Positions 11,960 through 21,245 of a DNA stretch of 64,000 nucleotides are shown here, piece by piece; within the stretch, counting starts at the first letter, position 1; every line of letters starts with the position of its first letter. The stretch is from the NCBI GenBank assembly GCA_024867545.1, contig JANFNE010000017.1:335001-399000 (forward strand), written 5' to 3'. The translations under genes were made by a program, and so were the position numbers. This stretch comes from Phytopythium helicoides. Its lineage: Eukaryota; Oomycota; Peronosporomycetes; Pythiales; Pythiaceae. Below the pieces are notes generated by a model. It was given only the letters and a program-made list of their open reading frames with translations. It ran no database searches and was not told the origin of the DNA.

Positions 11960-12796
11960 GCATGCACAACCAGTCGCCGCTGGTTTGCTGAGAGAATGTA
12001 CCACGTTACAGCATTGCGTTTGCGAGGACTCGAGAGGTCTCGAGGTCAGGCTCACGCTCGCTTCGTCAAGGAGTTGTCGTGTCCAGTCCAGCCCAGCCCA
12101 GTCCAGTGCCAGGACCTCGCAACTCGGTCTGATCGTGCGTGAGACATACTGCGGTCGTCATTCGGTTGCACTCCACTGGGCGGCCAGTTCCCACTTGACC
12201 CAATTGCCGTTGCACTATCGCAGCTGCACTATTGCTCAGTATCGTGCAATATCCCACCCACTCAGGTCCAGTCCGGCGTCGGATCCTGAAGCAACTCGTC
12301 ACTGTGCGAGCCACTCACTCGCGCAACCTCTGACCTCTGACCTCTGGCCTCTGACCTCAGGGTTCCGAAATCGAACGGTTGGTGCAGCGAGCAGTAGTGG
12401 CAGCAGTGTTGCACACGGTCGCCTCTTTATCGTGCGTGCTTCGTGTTGCGATGCATTGATGCATTGGCACGCCAGCGTCGACGTCGGTCTCGTCTCGGTC
12501 TCGTCTCGGTCTTGGTCCTCGGTCTTGGCCTCGGTCTTGGCCTCGGTCTCGGTGCACTCGTCCGTCACCAGCCGTTTTGCGGCCAACGGACGAACGTCAG
12601 ACGAATTGACAAAGGAAACGCAAGCTCTCGCCGTGAACAACCGACACTTTCCAAATCGCAAGGCGAAAGTTTAGGGACTCCGACCTTCGAGTTGTAGATA
12701 ATCCCTGAGGCAGGACAGCTTTCCGTTCACTCCAGCTTTCCGGAACTTGTTGCGGATGTTACGAATGCAGTGCACCAGTACGATTGGCAAAAGCTT
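11960..12796. repeat. 2.7-kb tandem repeat, unit 3 (truncated)
   Basis: Holds the first ~840 bp of the unit, then homology stops abruptly after GGCAAAAGCTT at 12796. In units 1 and 2 that sequence is followed by GCAAAGTCCTC; here it is followed by unrelated single-copy sequence leading to the acyl-AMP ligase gene. The short-period TCGGTCTCG/TCGGTCTTGG block is at about 12483-12555. Confidence 0.88.
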
Positions 12797-12933
12797 CCAC
12801 AGCAACTGGTAACCGCGAGAGGCATACAGCACAAAACGATAGAGCGCTAAGGTGTGGCCATGAAATGCCACAATCTTGATTGTGAAGGCTTCAAGCTAAC
12901 AACTCCATGCATGCATTCATTCAAATCGATCGT
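12797..12933 (-). other. 3' flank of acyl-AMP ligase with a short protein-like relic
   Basis: Between the truncated repeat and the ligase stop codon, the minus strand reads about 30 codons without a stop (12897 to 12800), including TIKIVAFHGHTLALYRFVLY. A GFHG-then-hydrophobic pattern recalls the end of jacalin-like lectin domains, but the match is too short to assign. It may be 3' UTR. Confidence 0.2.
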
Positions 12934-15503
12934 CTAGCAGGCAATGCACCCGCACACCAACTTTGCCTTCTTGTTGCCAGCCTTTGCGCTTCCGTTTACA
13001 CTCCCGTGCACTTGGCTAGCAGACAGTCCACACAAAGCTGCATGAAGACTGACAAAAGTAGTCGATTCTCCATACAACACCTCCTCGTCCACGTGAACCT
13101 TGAACTTCTGCGCAACAATACCCTGCAATTGCGTGAGCGCCATGGAGTCCATCCCGAGCTCCTGGAGTGGTGTATTCACATCAACATCGCGCTTGTCGAC
13201 ACCCAGCAACTGTGCTAGCTCGCCAAGAAGCACGGCGTACACACGCTCAGGGGACTCGCCTGTAATAATTGCAGGTAGCTTCTGAGCACCTTCGCCGCCA
13301 GGTGCACCAGCACTGTTTGGTGCACTGTTCTTTCCCCCTCGGTCCATCACCTCATCTTGGACGGCTGCAGCGTCATCGACATCATCGCCATCGACTTCCA
13401 AGTCCCCACCCCCGATCATATCCTCGTTGCGATACAGCTCGTTGAGCTGCTTTGACTCGAGCGCCTGTTTGCAACGTGACCGCGAGATCTTGCCGCTGGT
13501 TGTCTTGGGGATTGATCGCGGAGAAAGAAGCACAATCAAAGTAGCGCGAACCCCGTGCTCGCGGGCAATAGCGGCCCGGATTTTTCCGCACAAACTCGCT
13601 TTGTTGGAAATATCGGGATCCCGAAGCTCTGCGACGACGGCTAGCTGCTCGTCATCGCTGTCTCCGCCCCCGCCCCTAGAGAACGCAAAGGCGGCACAGC
13701 AACCTGGACGAAGATCTTCGTGGCCCTCGGCAGTCGCCTCAATGTCCTGGGGGTAGTGGTTTCGTCCGCGAATAATCACAAGATCCTTCATGCGTCCGCA
13801 GATGAACAGCTCACCGTTGTAAAGCACGCCAATATCTCCTGTACGAAGGAAAGTCGTCGAATCGTCTGAAGACGCCACTTTTGCCTGAAAAGCCTCAATC
13901 GACAGGGCTCGCAACTCATCGCCGTAGTATCCGTGCGCCTTGGACGCGCTCGAGATCCAAATTTCGCCAGTCTCACCCTCCTTTCGCTCTTCATTGGTTT
14001 CAGGGTTCACAATCCGAAGGTCAATGCCATGATCTTTCTTTGAAGGGACGCCGCACCCAATCATTTCCTTGATCTCGGCAGTAGATCCTGGCTTGCCGCT
14101 CGTCGATACAACAGTGAAGACGCCGTCGCGTTCCAAGGCAGGTTTATCGACCCACACACGCTGCGAGCCACTTCCGCACACGTACACAGTGTGCTCAGCA
14201 AGTCCGTAGGTAGGCTTGACGACTCCAGCGGGAAGTCCAAATGGAGAGAATGCACGATAGAAACCATCCATAGCTTCGCCTTGAATTGGCTCCGCGCCGT
14301 TGATCATGTGCCGCACACATGACAAATCGATCGACGAGTCGGCATGCAACTTGTCGGCCTTGCGTGCCAGCAAGGCGTACGCAAAGTTTGGTGCTTGCAA
14401 ATGGGTCGCACGGTACTTCGAGATGAGCTGGATCCACAAACACGGGTTCTTGATGAAGCTGAACGGAGACAAATACACGCCCGTGCCTCCGTTGAAAATT
14501 GTGCCGAGGTAGGCGCCGATGAGTCCCATATCGTGGTACTGCGGAAGCCACGACACGACAACAGTGTCTCTTCCAGCATGCAGAGCAGAGCTTATCGTGC
14601 GAAGGTTGTGGGTTAGATTCCCGTGCGTGAGCACAACGCCCTTGGGGGCAGACGTGGAGCCTGACGTATATTGCAGGAACGCAACATCGTCCGCACGCGG
14701 ATATCCCAGTGTTGCCGAGTCGGCACCCTTGGCATCGACAAGGTCATCTGTCGTAATCCACTTGAGATGCTCCGGCCAAGATTGCTGAGATGACAGTGAG
14801 AACTTTTGTTTGATAGCCGAGATCTTCTTGGCGTGCATGTAGAGCCCACACGTGAGGGCGACCTGCGCGCGCGAGCTCTGCGCGACAGCCATGAACATGC
14901 TAATGTCCTTCTTCATCTTGCGCGGGTCTGCATACAGTGTCCAAGCGGTCAGCAACACTTCAAAAGACGCAGCAACCAACTGATTTTACGCAGCACCTGG
15001 AGGATACACCGGCACCGCCACGACACCCGCGCGAAGGCATGCGAGGAAGGCGACGATGAAATCCAGCCCAGGAGGGTACACGAGCAGCACAGTCGCTCCC
15101 TGCTGCAACCCCAGGCTTCGACATCCCGAAATCTTGCGTTAGACTTTTTCGTTCCATCAACGTTATGCCTCAGTGAACTCACCCCTTTGGGTGCTGCGCT
15201 GGGGTAGCGCGCAGAATCGCCGCGAGGTTCTGCATCTTGCGGTTTAGCTCCTGTGCAATCGAGTCCACGCGGCTCTCCGTTAGCGACGAACAGCGAGCAT
15301 CTCCTCGACTTCTTCCTCACCCCACACGTCAGCGAGGCCGACACGCCGCCCTTGTCGTCCGCGAAGGACAGCATGGTCTGCAGCCGCACAGCAAGTCGTT
15401 AGCCGTCTCCAAGCAGCGTTCCCAGCCCCACGCAGGGCCTTCTTGCCTTCGTGGGGGCCTCCTTGGCCCATTTCTCGACGCGCTCGAGCAGTTCAGACTC
15501 CAT
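12934..15503 (-). CDS. Fatty-acyl-AMP ligase (AMP-binding) with C-terminal acyl carrier domain, five exons
   Basis: Activates a fatty or carboxylic acid as acyl-adenylate and can load it onto its own carrier domain. Exons on the minus strand are 15503..15447, 15377..15321, 15274..15183, 15115..14997 and 14927..12934, giving 772 residues in frame. The N-terminus MESELLERVEKWAKE, then SFADDKGG, YPPGLDFIVAFLACL and VPVYPPDPRKMKKD are classic for the FAAL subgroup. The adenylation P-loop YTSGSTSAPKG is near residue 195. The C-terminal carrier domain carries GMDSMALTQLQ, with Ser703 as the expected phosphopantetheine site. The first intron is of GC-AG type (AAG|GCAAGA, with CTAACG before the acceptor); the others are GT-AG, 46-69 nt. 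The protein ends CGCIAC, a possible prenylation box. The exact ends of intron 2 (15275..15320) are the least certain. There are no reductase or thioesterase partners nearby, so the pathway is unknown. Confidence 0.9.
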
Positions 15504-15852
15504 TTTCGGCCCCAGATATCGCCCAGACGCGCGCGATGGCTCAAAAGAACGCCCGGGAGCTGGTGATCAGCAGCAGGTGAAGGTCGACGGCAGCGGCGGG
15601 CGCTATAACGGGACGGAGGCCGAAACGCGCGCGCGGGATTAGCGGCGAGTGAGGTCGTGGGTGCACTCGACGACGATGCGAACTGTCGCTTCGTACCGCA
15701 CCGCCGACTTGCGATTCGTCGAAACGATACATTTTTGATCAATTTCGTCCAATGAAAAGAAGTAGCGTCCTCCTTTCTGGCCAATCAGCGCGAGGATCTT
15801 TGCTCGCCACTTCAACGCAGCCATTCCGAGAAAGGACAGGTGCAACCGGCTC
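15504..15852. promoter_or_regulatory. Divergent promoter between acyl-AMP ligase and coiled-coil gene
   Basis: A 349-bp gap separates the two start codons, which face away from each other, so both promoters must lie here or overlap. It holds no supported gene. I see no clear TATA box and no perfect initiator. Confidence 0.45.
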
Positions 15853-17806
15853 ATGGCGGCGCCGGCGCAGTTGCAGCGGGCCACGCGCGAGCTCCAGGCG
15901 GCGCTGCTGAGCGTCCGGAGGCGTCGCAGGTCGATGGATGAGGTTGCGACGGCCGAAAAGCGCGGCGGAAGCGACGAAATCGGCCGCGAGGGGCAGGAGA
16001 ACGACGCAGGGAGGCGCAACGCCCGCGAGTGCGACGAATTGGACGCCAAGAGCGACGTCGAGCGAGGAGCAAGTCGCGCTGAGCCGTGGAGAGGGCTGAA
16101 GAACGAGGGCCGAGATGATTCGCTGGGGATTTCCCAACTTTCGGCGATCTCGGGGCTGTCAGGTCGGGTAGAGCACTTTTGCGACCGGAAAAGCCTCACG
16201 GTGATGTTCCTGACGGAGTTGATGGGATGACAGGCATCGTAGATCTTGGGGATAGTGACAGTGATGAGTGGTCTGTAGAGCAAGAGAGGGTTGTCGATGA
16301 CAATGAGGATTATCAAAAGTGCACCCAGTCGACAATGAATAGCCAAAGCAATCTTGAAGACGAAGCTCGGAAGGCACTCAGCTGGATCCAAGCAGATGTG
16401 GAGCGCCAGGCACGAGCTAACAAGGAAACGGCCGGCCATTTAGTGCAAGCAGTGCAAATAATCTCCAACGCGATCGACGAGGTCGTTCCAGGCGTCGAAT
16501 CCTGTACGAATCTGCACGATATGTTGACGCTGAGACGATCAGCAGCAGACCAAAGAACACTAGCGAAGATTATCGACGCGATTGTAGCACAATGGAAGCA
16601 ACAACTCAATAGATGGGTGAAGCAGCAGGACACAGAACGCGATGAGCTTTCCATGCGATTTTTGGCATTTCGGGACGAGTGCGAGAGCCGGCTGAAGGGG
16701 TTGGAGGCGTCTCATCGGCGCGACTGTGACCAGCTTCAGCAACACGCAGATTTTCAGCGGTTGGGGTCTGACCGGCGTGAGAGTAAGCAATCATGCTTAT
16801 TTCGTTGACATGCCACTCACCATATTCACCTTTTGTGCTGAATGAAACCTTGTATCGTGCAGTGATCTATGAGGACGAAAGAGGCAGGCTCAGTAAGGCG
16901 ATCGAAGATATGCGCGAGTACGTTGAGACCAGCGAGCGCCAGCTCATGAGCTTCAGTAAGAGTCTTCATCAAAGTGAGCATATAAGTGCTACTCACGGCC
17001 AGCACCTTCAAGGCGTCCCAGTTTCCGCTACTGTGAACGAGCACGAAATGATAAAGTTAACTGCACAGCTCAAAGAAGCCGACCTCAGAGTCCTTCGATG
17101 GCAAATGGCATTCGAAGAGCAGACTGAAATCAACGCTGAGCTAGAAGCTCGTTTGCAAATGACGCTGGAAGAGCAGCAGGCTCGTGAAGAGTCAGTGAAG
17201 TTGGCAATGCAGGATATGGTATCTAGACAGCATGTCGAGACGTATCGAGAGCGAATCGGGTGGCTCGAAGAGCATGTCCACGACATGGAGAGCCAGATCG
17301 CTTGCGACCGAGAACAGTTTGCTTTCGACGTAGCGAAGTGGGAGCAAGAAAAGCTTGATGCTAGGAAAGAGCTCGACGAGATCCACGACGTGAGTGTAAA
17401 GCTGCTAAAGGTGCTCCTTATCCGCGAAAAACTCTCCAAAAAGCGAGACCAAGAGCATGCCGATCGAGTTGCGAGCCTACATGAAAGGTTCGGTGCGACC
17501 AAGCACGCAATGCAGAGTATTGCCAAGAAGCTCATGGAGGAGTCCGCTGCTCTCCTACTATGTTTGCAGCAGACTGTCGTCCACCGCCCCAACTTGGAGG
17601 CAATCACACCATCTGGCGTAATCACGCCTGCACAAGTGCGGGCGATGATCAAGCAATTGAAGCGCCTGGACCGAGGACTCAAAAAGCTGGGTTTTGACGT
17701 AACCATGGGTGCTCCTGGAGAAGACTCGGTCTCGACGGATTCCGCCATGAGCGATCCCGACTGGGCAGTTCACCCCGCAGGAGATTTTGGTCGCGATGCA
17801 CACTAG
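15853..17806 (+). CDS. Large coiled-coil protein, three exons, uncharacterised
   Basis: Exons 15853..16162, 16234..16782 and 16863..17806 join in frame to 600 residues. Both introns have GT/AG ends (GTCGGG...GACAG and GTAAGC...TGCAG). The first ~100 residues are basic and Glu/Arg-rich. From about residue 125 to 530 the protein is largely heptad-type helix rich in E, Q, K, L (for example REQFAFDVAKWEQEKLDARK), typical of long coiled coils. The C-terminal ~70 residues include ITPAQVRAMIKQLKRLDRGL and may be a small conserved helical module. There is no membrane segment or catalytic motif. A cytoskeletal or scaffold role is a guess. The exon junctions are well supported because each restores the frame. 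Confidence 0.75.
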
Positions 17807-17875
17807 AGCTGCAGCAGCTTTTGACGAAAACGGCTAATAAACGGCGGTTTTCATTACGATATCCGAGGAGATCGA

Positions 17876-18193
17876 TCAATAAGGAAAGCTAACGGCGAGA
17901 TCAAAGCCATCGGAGGTCACTGTCGGCATTGGAATCGCGGTGCCGTCGGGAAGCCTTTCTGGAGTCTTGATCGTGATAAGATCGACGAATTTGGTGGCAG
18001 CCCACGCAATGTAGAGCTTGGTGGTCTTGGCGATGCTGCAGCGCGACGGGGGTGCGTCGGGCTTGTCTTTACATGTCGTGTCGCCCTGATCCAGCTCGAC
18101 GACAACTCTCCTTGGAGCCAGCAACTCAAGGTTCGGGTGGTCGTTGGAGAGCGAAGAAGCGGGCTGGCGTTGAGCAGCAACACGCTGTTCCAT
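17876..18193 (-). CDS. Hypothetical small protein (doubtful)
   Basis: A 105-codon frame from ATG, convergent with the coiled-coil gene. The protein has one Cys pair (CKDKPDAPPSRC), a hydrophobic IAWAATKFVDLITI and a VTSDGFDLAVSFPY end. There is no signal peptide or known domain. Composition is compatible with coding, but support is limited to the open frame. Confidence 0.35.
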   Translation of the reverse strand: MEQRVAAQRQPASSLSNDHPNLELLAPRRVVVELDQGDTTCKDKPDAPPSRCSIAKTTKLYIAWAATKFVDLITIKTPERLPDGTAIPMPTVTSDGFDLAVSFPY

Positions 18194-18360
18194 GGCAGAA
18201 GTAACTCAATGCGCACACGTTACTCGCTTTCTTCTCTTGGACTCTCTTTGGATTGTGAGCAGCAGCATGCCGTTTTCGGCGGTCACTTTGGTGTGACAGA
18301 ATACCAAAGTTATTGGATTGTTCCTTCCACCGCGTTGCGCAGCGGTGGATAGTCTAGTGC

Positions 18361-18816
18361 TCACATCTTGGGTGGCGCGAGTGTGCGGGGTTCTTGAGTT
18401 TGTGCCACAAACTGAATGTCCGACGGGATCTGCAGATCCGCATCATCCTTTCTCGTGAGAATCTCAAAGTGCGCAAAATCCCTACTGATTGGACAATGAG
18501 GCGCGCTCATCTTGATCTGCGATTCGACAAAGGAGCAGACAGGAAGGGATCGCCCCTTGTAGACACGATCGACAAGTGAATGGTCGCTTTTCCCCGTGAC
18601 GACTGCCTTGGACCCCGAGAAAAAGAGCGGTGTCTGGTCGGTCAGATCGTTCGCTGCAAGCGTCTGTCGAGCCATCGACGGTTGCGTCCGGATGACGAGC
18701 ATGAAGCAGTACGGAGCAAAGGGGAGCAAAGTGAAGCTCGAACTGTAGAGGAAGTGCATGAAATGGTCAAAGGACCTTTCGATGACCAGTCCCATCACTG
18801 CGTTAGCATTGCTCAC
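18361..18816 (-). CDS. Hypothetical small protein (doubtful)
   Basis: An open frame of 151 codons. A shorter form from an internal Met (about 104 residues, MARQTLAANDLTD...) is as likely. The C-terminal half (HFEILTRKDDADLQIPSDIQ) has a globular look. No family is recognised. It lies 170 bp upstream of another small minus-strand frame of similar length; the two do not align convincingly. Confidence 0.3.
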   Translation of the reverse strand: MSNANAVMGLVIERSFDHFMHFLYSSSFTLLPFAPYCFMLVIRTQPSMARQTLAANDLTDQTPLFFSGSKAVVTGKSDHSLVDRVYKGRSLPVCSFVESQIKMSAPHCPISRDFAHFEILTRKDDADLQIPSDIQFVAQTQEPRTLAPPKM

Positions 18817-19362
18817 TATGGACTTGCAGGCAAGTTGGTGTCGAGCCAGTGGCGATTACGCTAAGAGAGCAAGCATTTGAAGATTTGCAAATCTCCCGAG
18901 CAGCGAGCCTCCAACTGCGAGACCGGCTGGCGTATGGTACGCGCTTGGTCGTATCGAGGGCTGGAGGTCCTCGGAAGGGGAGCTGTCTCGCGTCAGACGT
19001 TTTCATTTGATCGCAACATTGGCGATCGCAGGCAGCTCAGGATCATGATCTGGTTTCGGACAGATCAAACGATCGCTCGCAAGATCATGTCGCTCGCTGC
19101 CCGCAGCCAATCAGGCGCTGCTATCGCCTGCGAGATGATGCTGTCTAGGCTGGGGCCACAAGACGGATTGAAGCAGTCCCGGCGACCAGACGACACTGTA
19201 GCAGACGAGATTAACAGGGCGGTGCCTATGCCATGTTCGCCTCTTTTCCCGCTGAAGCTCGGGTTGCACCGGACTCCGAAGGGGGATTCGGTGACGACAG
19301 GTGAGGAATGATCGAGACTGCTCCGGGCGGTTGTCCGAGCTGCCGAGAGCACCGAGCTCTTT
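18817..19362. other. Intergenic
   Basis: Upstream region of the first GH131 gene. The 18877..19311 plus-strand frame lacks any signature and I do not support it. No repeats were noted. Confidence 0.4.
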
Positions 19363-19376
19363 TCATTTCCGGATTT
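19363..19376 (+). promoter_or_regulatory. Oomycete initiator upstream of first GH131 gene
   Basis: TCATTTCCGGATTT, matching TCATTYY plus a downstream ATTT flank, 37-50 bp before the ATG at 19413. Confidence 0.5.
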
Positions 19377-19412
19377 CCTCGCTAGCGTGAAGACCCTCCT
19401 CCGCCTCTAGCC

Positions 19413-20414
19413 ATGCAGCTCGCATTCGCTCTCGCTGGTGTCGCCTCGGCTTTTGTCGTCGTCAAGGCGCAGACCAATATGCCGCTGCCCTGGGACGGCC
19501 GAGGCTACGACCTGACCGTCGACACTCTGACGGACAAGTACCTCACGCACATCCTGACCATGCGCGACAACACCACCACGGGCAACCCGGCCGACTGGGT
19601 CTCGATTGACCAGACTGGTCGCGACAGCTACAACGGCGACACGGGTGTGATCAACATTGGCGTGGACGCCAAGTCGATCTTCCAGACGCAGTACAACTTC
19701 CGTCGCTCGGAGCTGGTGCAGTTCGTCGAGGGCAACACGGAGGGCACGACGTTCTTCCGCGCGAGCTTCAAGAAGGACGAGGCGTTCCTGAACGAGTACC
19801 AGTGGCAGATCATCTTCCCGGAATCGCACACGTTCGAGATCCGCGTAGATGCGACGCTGGACCCTCCGATGCTCATCTACCTCAACAACGGAACCTGGGA
19901 TTCTAAGTGGGAGACCGAGTTTGTGCCCGGCACGTGGTACAACTTCGGCATTGGTGTGAGCAAGGGCACGACCACCAACTCGACGCTCGAGTTCTACACG
20001 AGCACGGGCGACGAGGACCTTGTGCTCACGGCCACGCATGACACGGTCACGGAGTTCGCGTCGTCGTACGAGTTCCACATCGGTCTCCTGACGCTCTCGA
20101 GCGATGGCAGCCAGCCCGTGATGGCCGCCGAGCAGGACATCCTGTCGTTCAACGGCGTGTCGGTCGAGAGCGACGTCGTCACGGCTGCTGCTGTTGACGC
20201 TGGATCGGCGACCGGATCGACTACGTCGTCGGCCTCGACTGAGACCGACGCGTCTGGATCGGAGCCTGATGTCGAGAGTGAGGCCAGTGGGGACGACGAC
20301 ACTACGGTGACCGAGGCCCCCACTGCCGACGACTCGACCACTGACGCCAGCGAGGGCGACGACGAGACCGCCGCCACGCCCGCCCCAGCTGCCGGCTGCA
20401 AGAGCCGCAAGTAG
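19413..20414 (+). CDS. Secreted GH131-family beta-glucanase with Ser/Thr-rich tail (copy 1)
   Basis: 333 residues, no intron. Residues 1-19 form a signal peptide ending at VKAQ. Residues about 25-255 match the GH131 beta-jelly-roll layout: LPWDGRGYDLT near the N-terminus, NFRRSELVQ, GTTFFRASF, EYQWQIIFPESHTFEIR, WETEFVPGTWYNFG and EFHIGLLTL. GH131 enzymes act on beta-1,3/1,4-glucans, so a role on plant cell wall or on the oomycete's own glucan wall is expected. Residues about 256-333 are a low-complexity T/S/E/D/A tail, probably an O-glycosylated linker, ending in CKSRK with no GPI signal. The downstream paralogue is tandem. The family call is from remembered motif layout, so moderately confident. 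Confidence 0.78.
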   Translation: MQLAFALAGVASAFVVVKAQTNMPLPWDGRGYDLTVDTLTDKYLTHILTMRDNTTTGNPADWVSIDQTGRDSYNGDTGVINIGVDAKSIFQTQYNFRRSELVQFVEGNTEGTTFFRASFKKDEAFLNEYQWQIIFPESHTFEIRVDATLDPPMLIYLNNGTWDSKWETEFVPGTWYNFGIGVSKGTTTNSTLEFYTSTGDEDLVLTATHDTVTEFASSYEFHIGLLTLSSDGSQPVMAAEQDILSFNGVSVESDVVTAAAVDAGSATGSTTSSASTETDASGSEPDVESEASGDDDTTVTEAPTADDSTTDASEGDDETAATPAPAAGCKSRK

Positions 20415-21245
20415 AAATGTCTACCTTCCCATCTCTAGCGTCCGAGTCTTCGAGTGAGCAGTAGTGTGTTAAACGCGGCGGCGCCGCCATGAAATGCGAC
20501 GGCATTGTGAGCTGCCACTTTTCGATTTGCATCCCGCGTCTATCCCGGTGCCATCCCTCGAACCCGTCATGGCTGATCACGTGTCCATGCAATTTGCCTT
20601 CCACCCTCGGTCTCATCGCCTTGGAGCCTTCGGCCGGCCTCTACAGGCGTCCACACAGCCCTATCGACCGCCGGGAGAGACATGCGCTCCATCATGGCGG
20701 GACCTCGTCTGCAATGCATGGACTCCGTGCAGACGAGGTGGCGCCGGCACTGCCCAGCATTGGCACCGCTGGCATTGACGTCAGCGCAGCCAGCGGTTGC
20801 GTTCCCGGTGCCCAGCCTGCAGTCGAGTCGCGCGTGCGGCGAAACCAGTTGCCGCGACAGGGCGGTATAGTGAACGCAAGATGTAGAGAGTCAGGACACC
20901 CACCTGGCTCAGCCCACCCGCTCTCCACATCTTGCGCTCACTATACAGGCGCGCTGTTCGCCAAAGCCACATGGCGCAACCGCCACCTTTACAATCCTAA
21001 ACCCCTACTATATAATACATCTCTATAATAATACCAAAAATGTGCGTTTAGATAATAATAAAGAGCTCCATAGTTGAATATTTCCTACTTAAATGCTGTC
21101 ATTTTGAATTGACTATATTCGCCCCAGCGACTGCGCGCTGCATCCATTTCGCGCGAGCAGCTCATCAAATGCGCCGCCGCCCGCCGGTCATTGCGCGTTT
21201 TGCTCCCGCCCGCCCGCCGTCTCCCCCGCCCTCTAACAGCAAAGC
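20415..21245. other. Spacer between the GH131 paralogues
   Basis: About 830 bp without a supported gene. It holds the hairpin at 20866-20945 and an AT-rich stretch around 21000-21110 just upstream of the second gene. A TCATTGCGCGTTTT near 21188 may be the second gene's initiator. Confidence 0.5.
20866..20945. repeat. 25-bp imperfect inverted repeat (hairpin)
   Basis: The left arm, 20866-20890 (TATAGTGAACGCAAGATGTAGAGAG), is the reverse complement of the right arm, 20921-20945, with two mismatches. A 30-nt loop separates them. Possible readings are a folded RNA or cruciform, or the remnant of a small inverted-repeat element. Confidence 0.8.
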
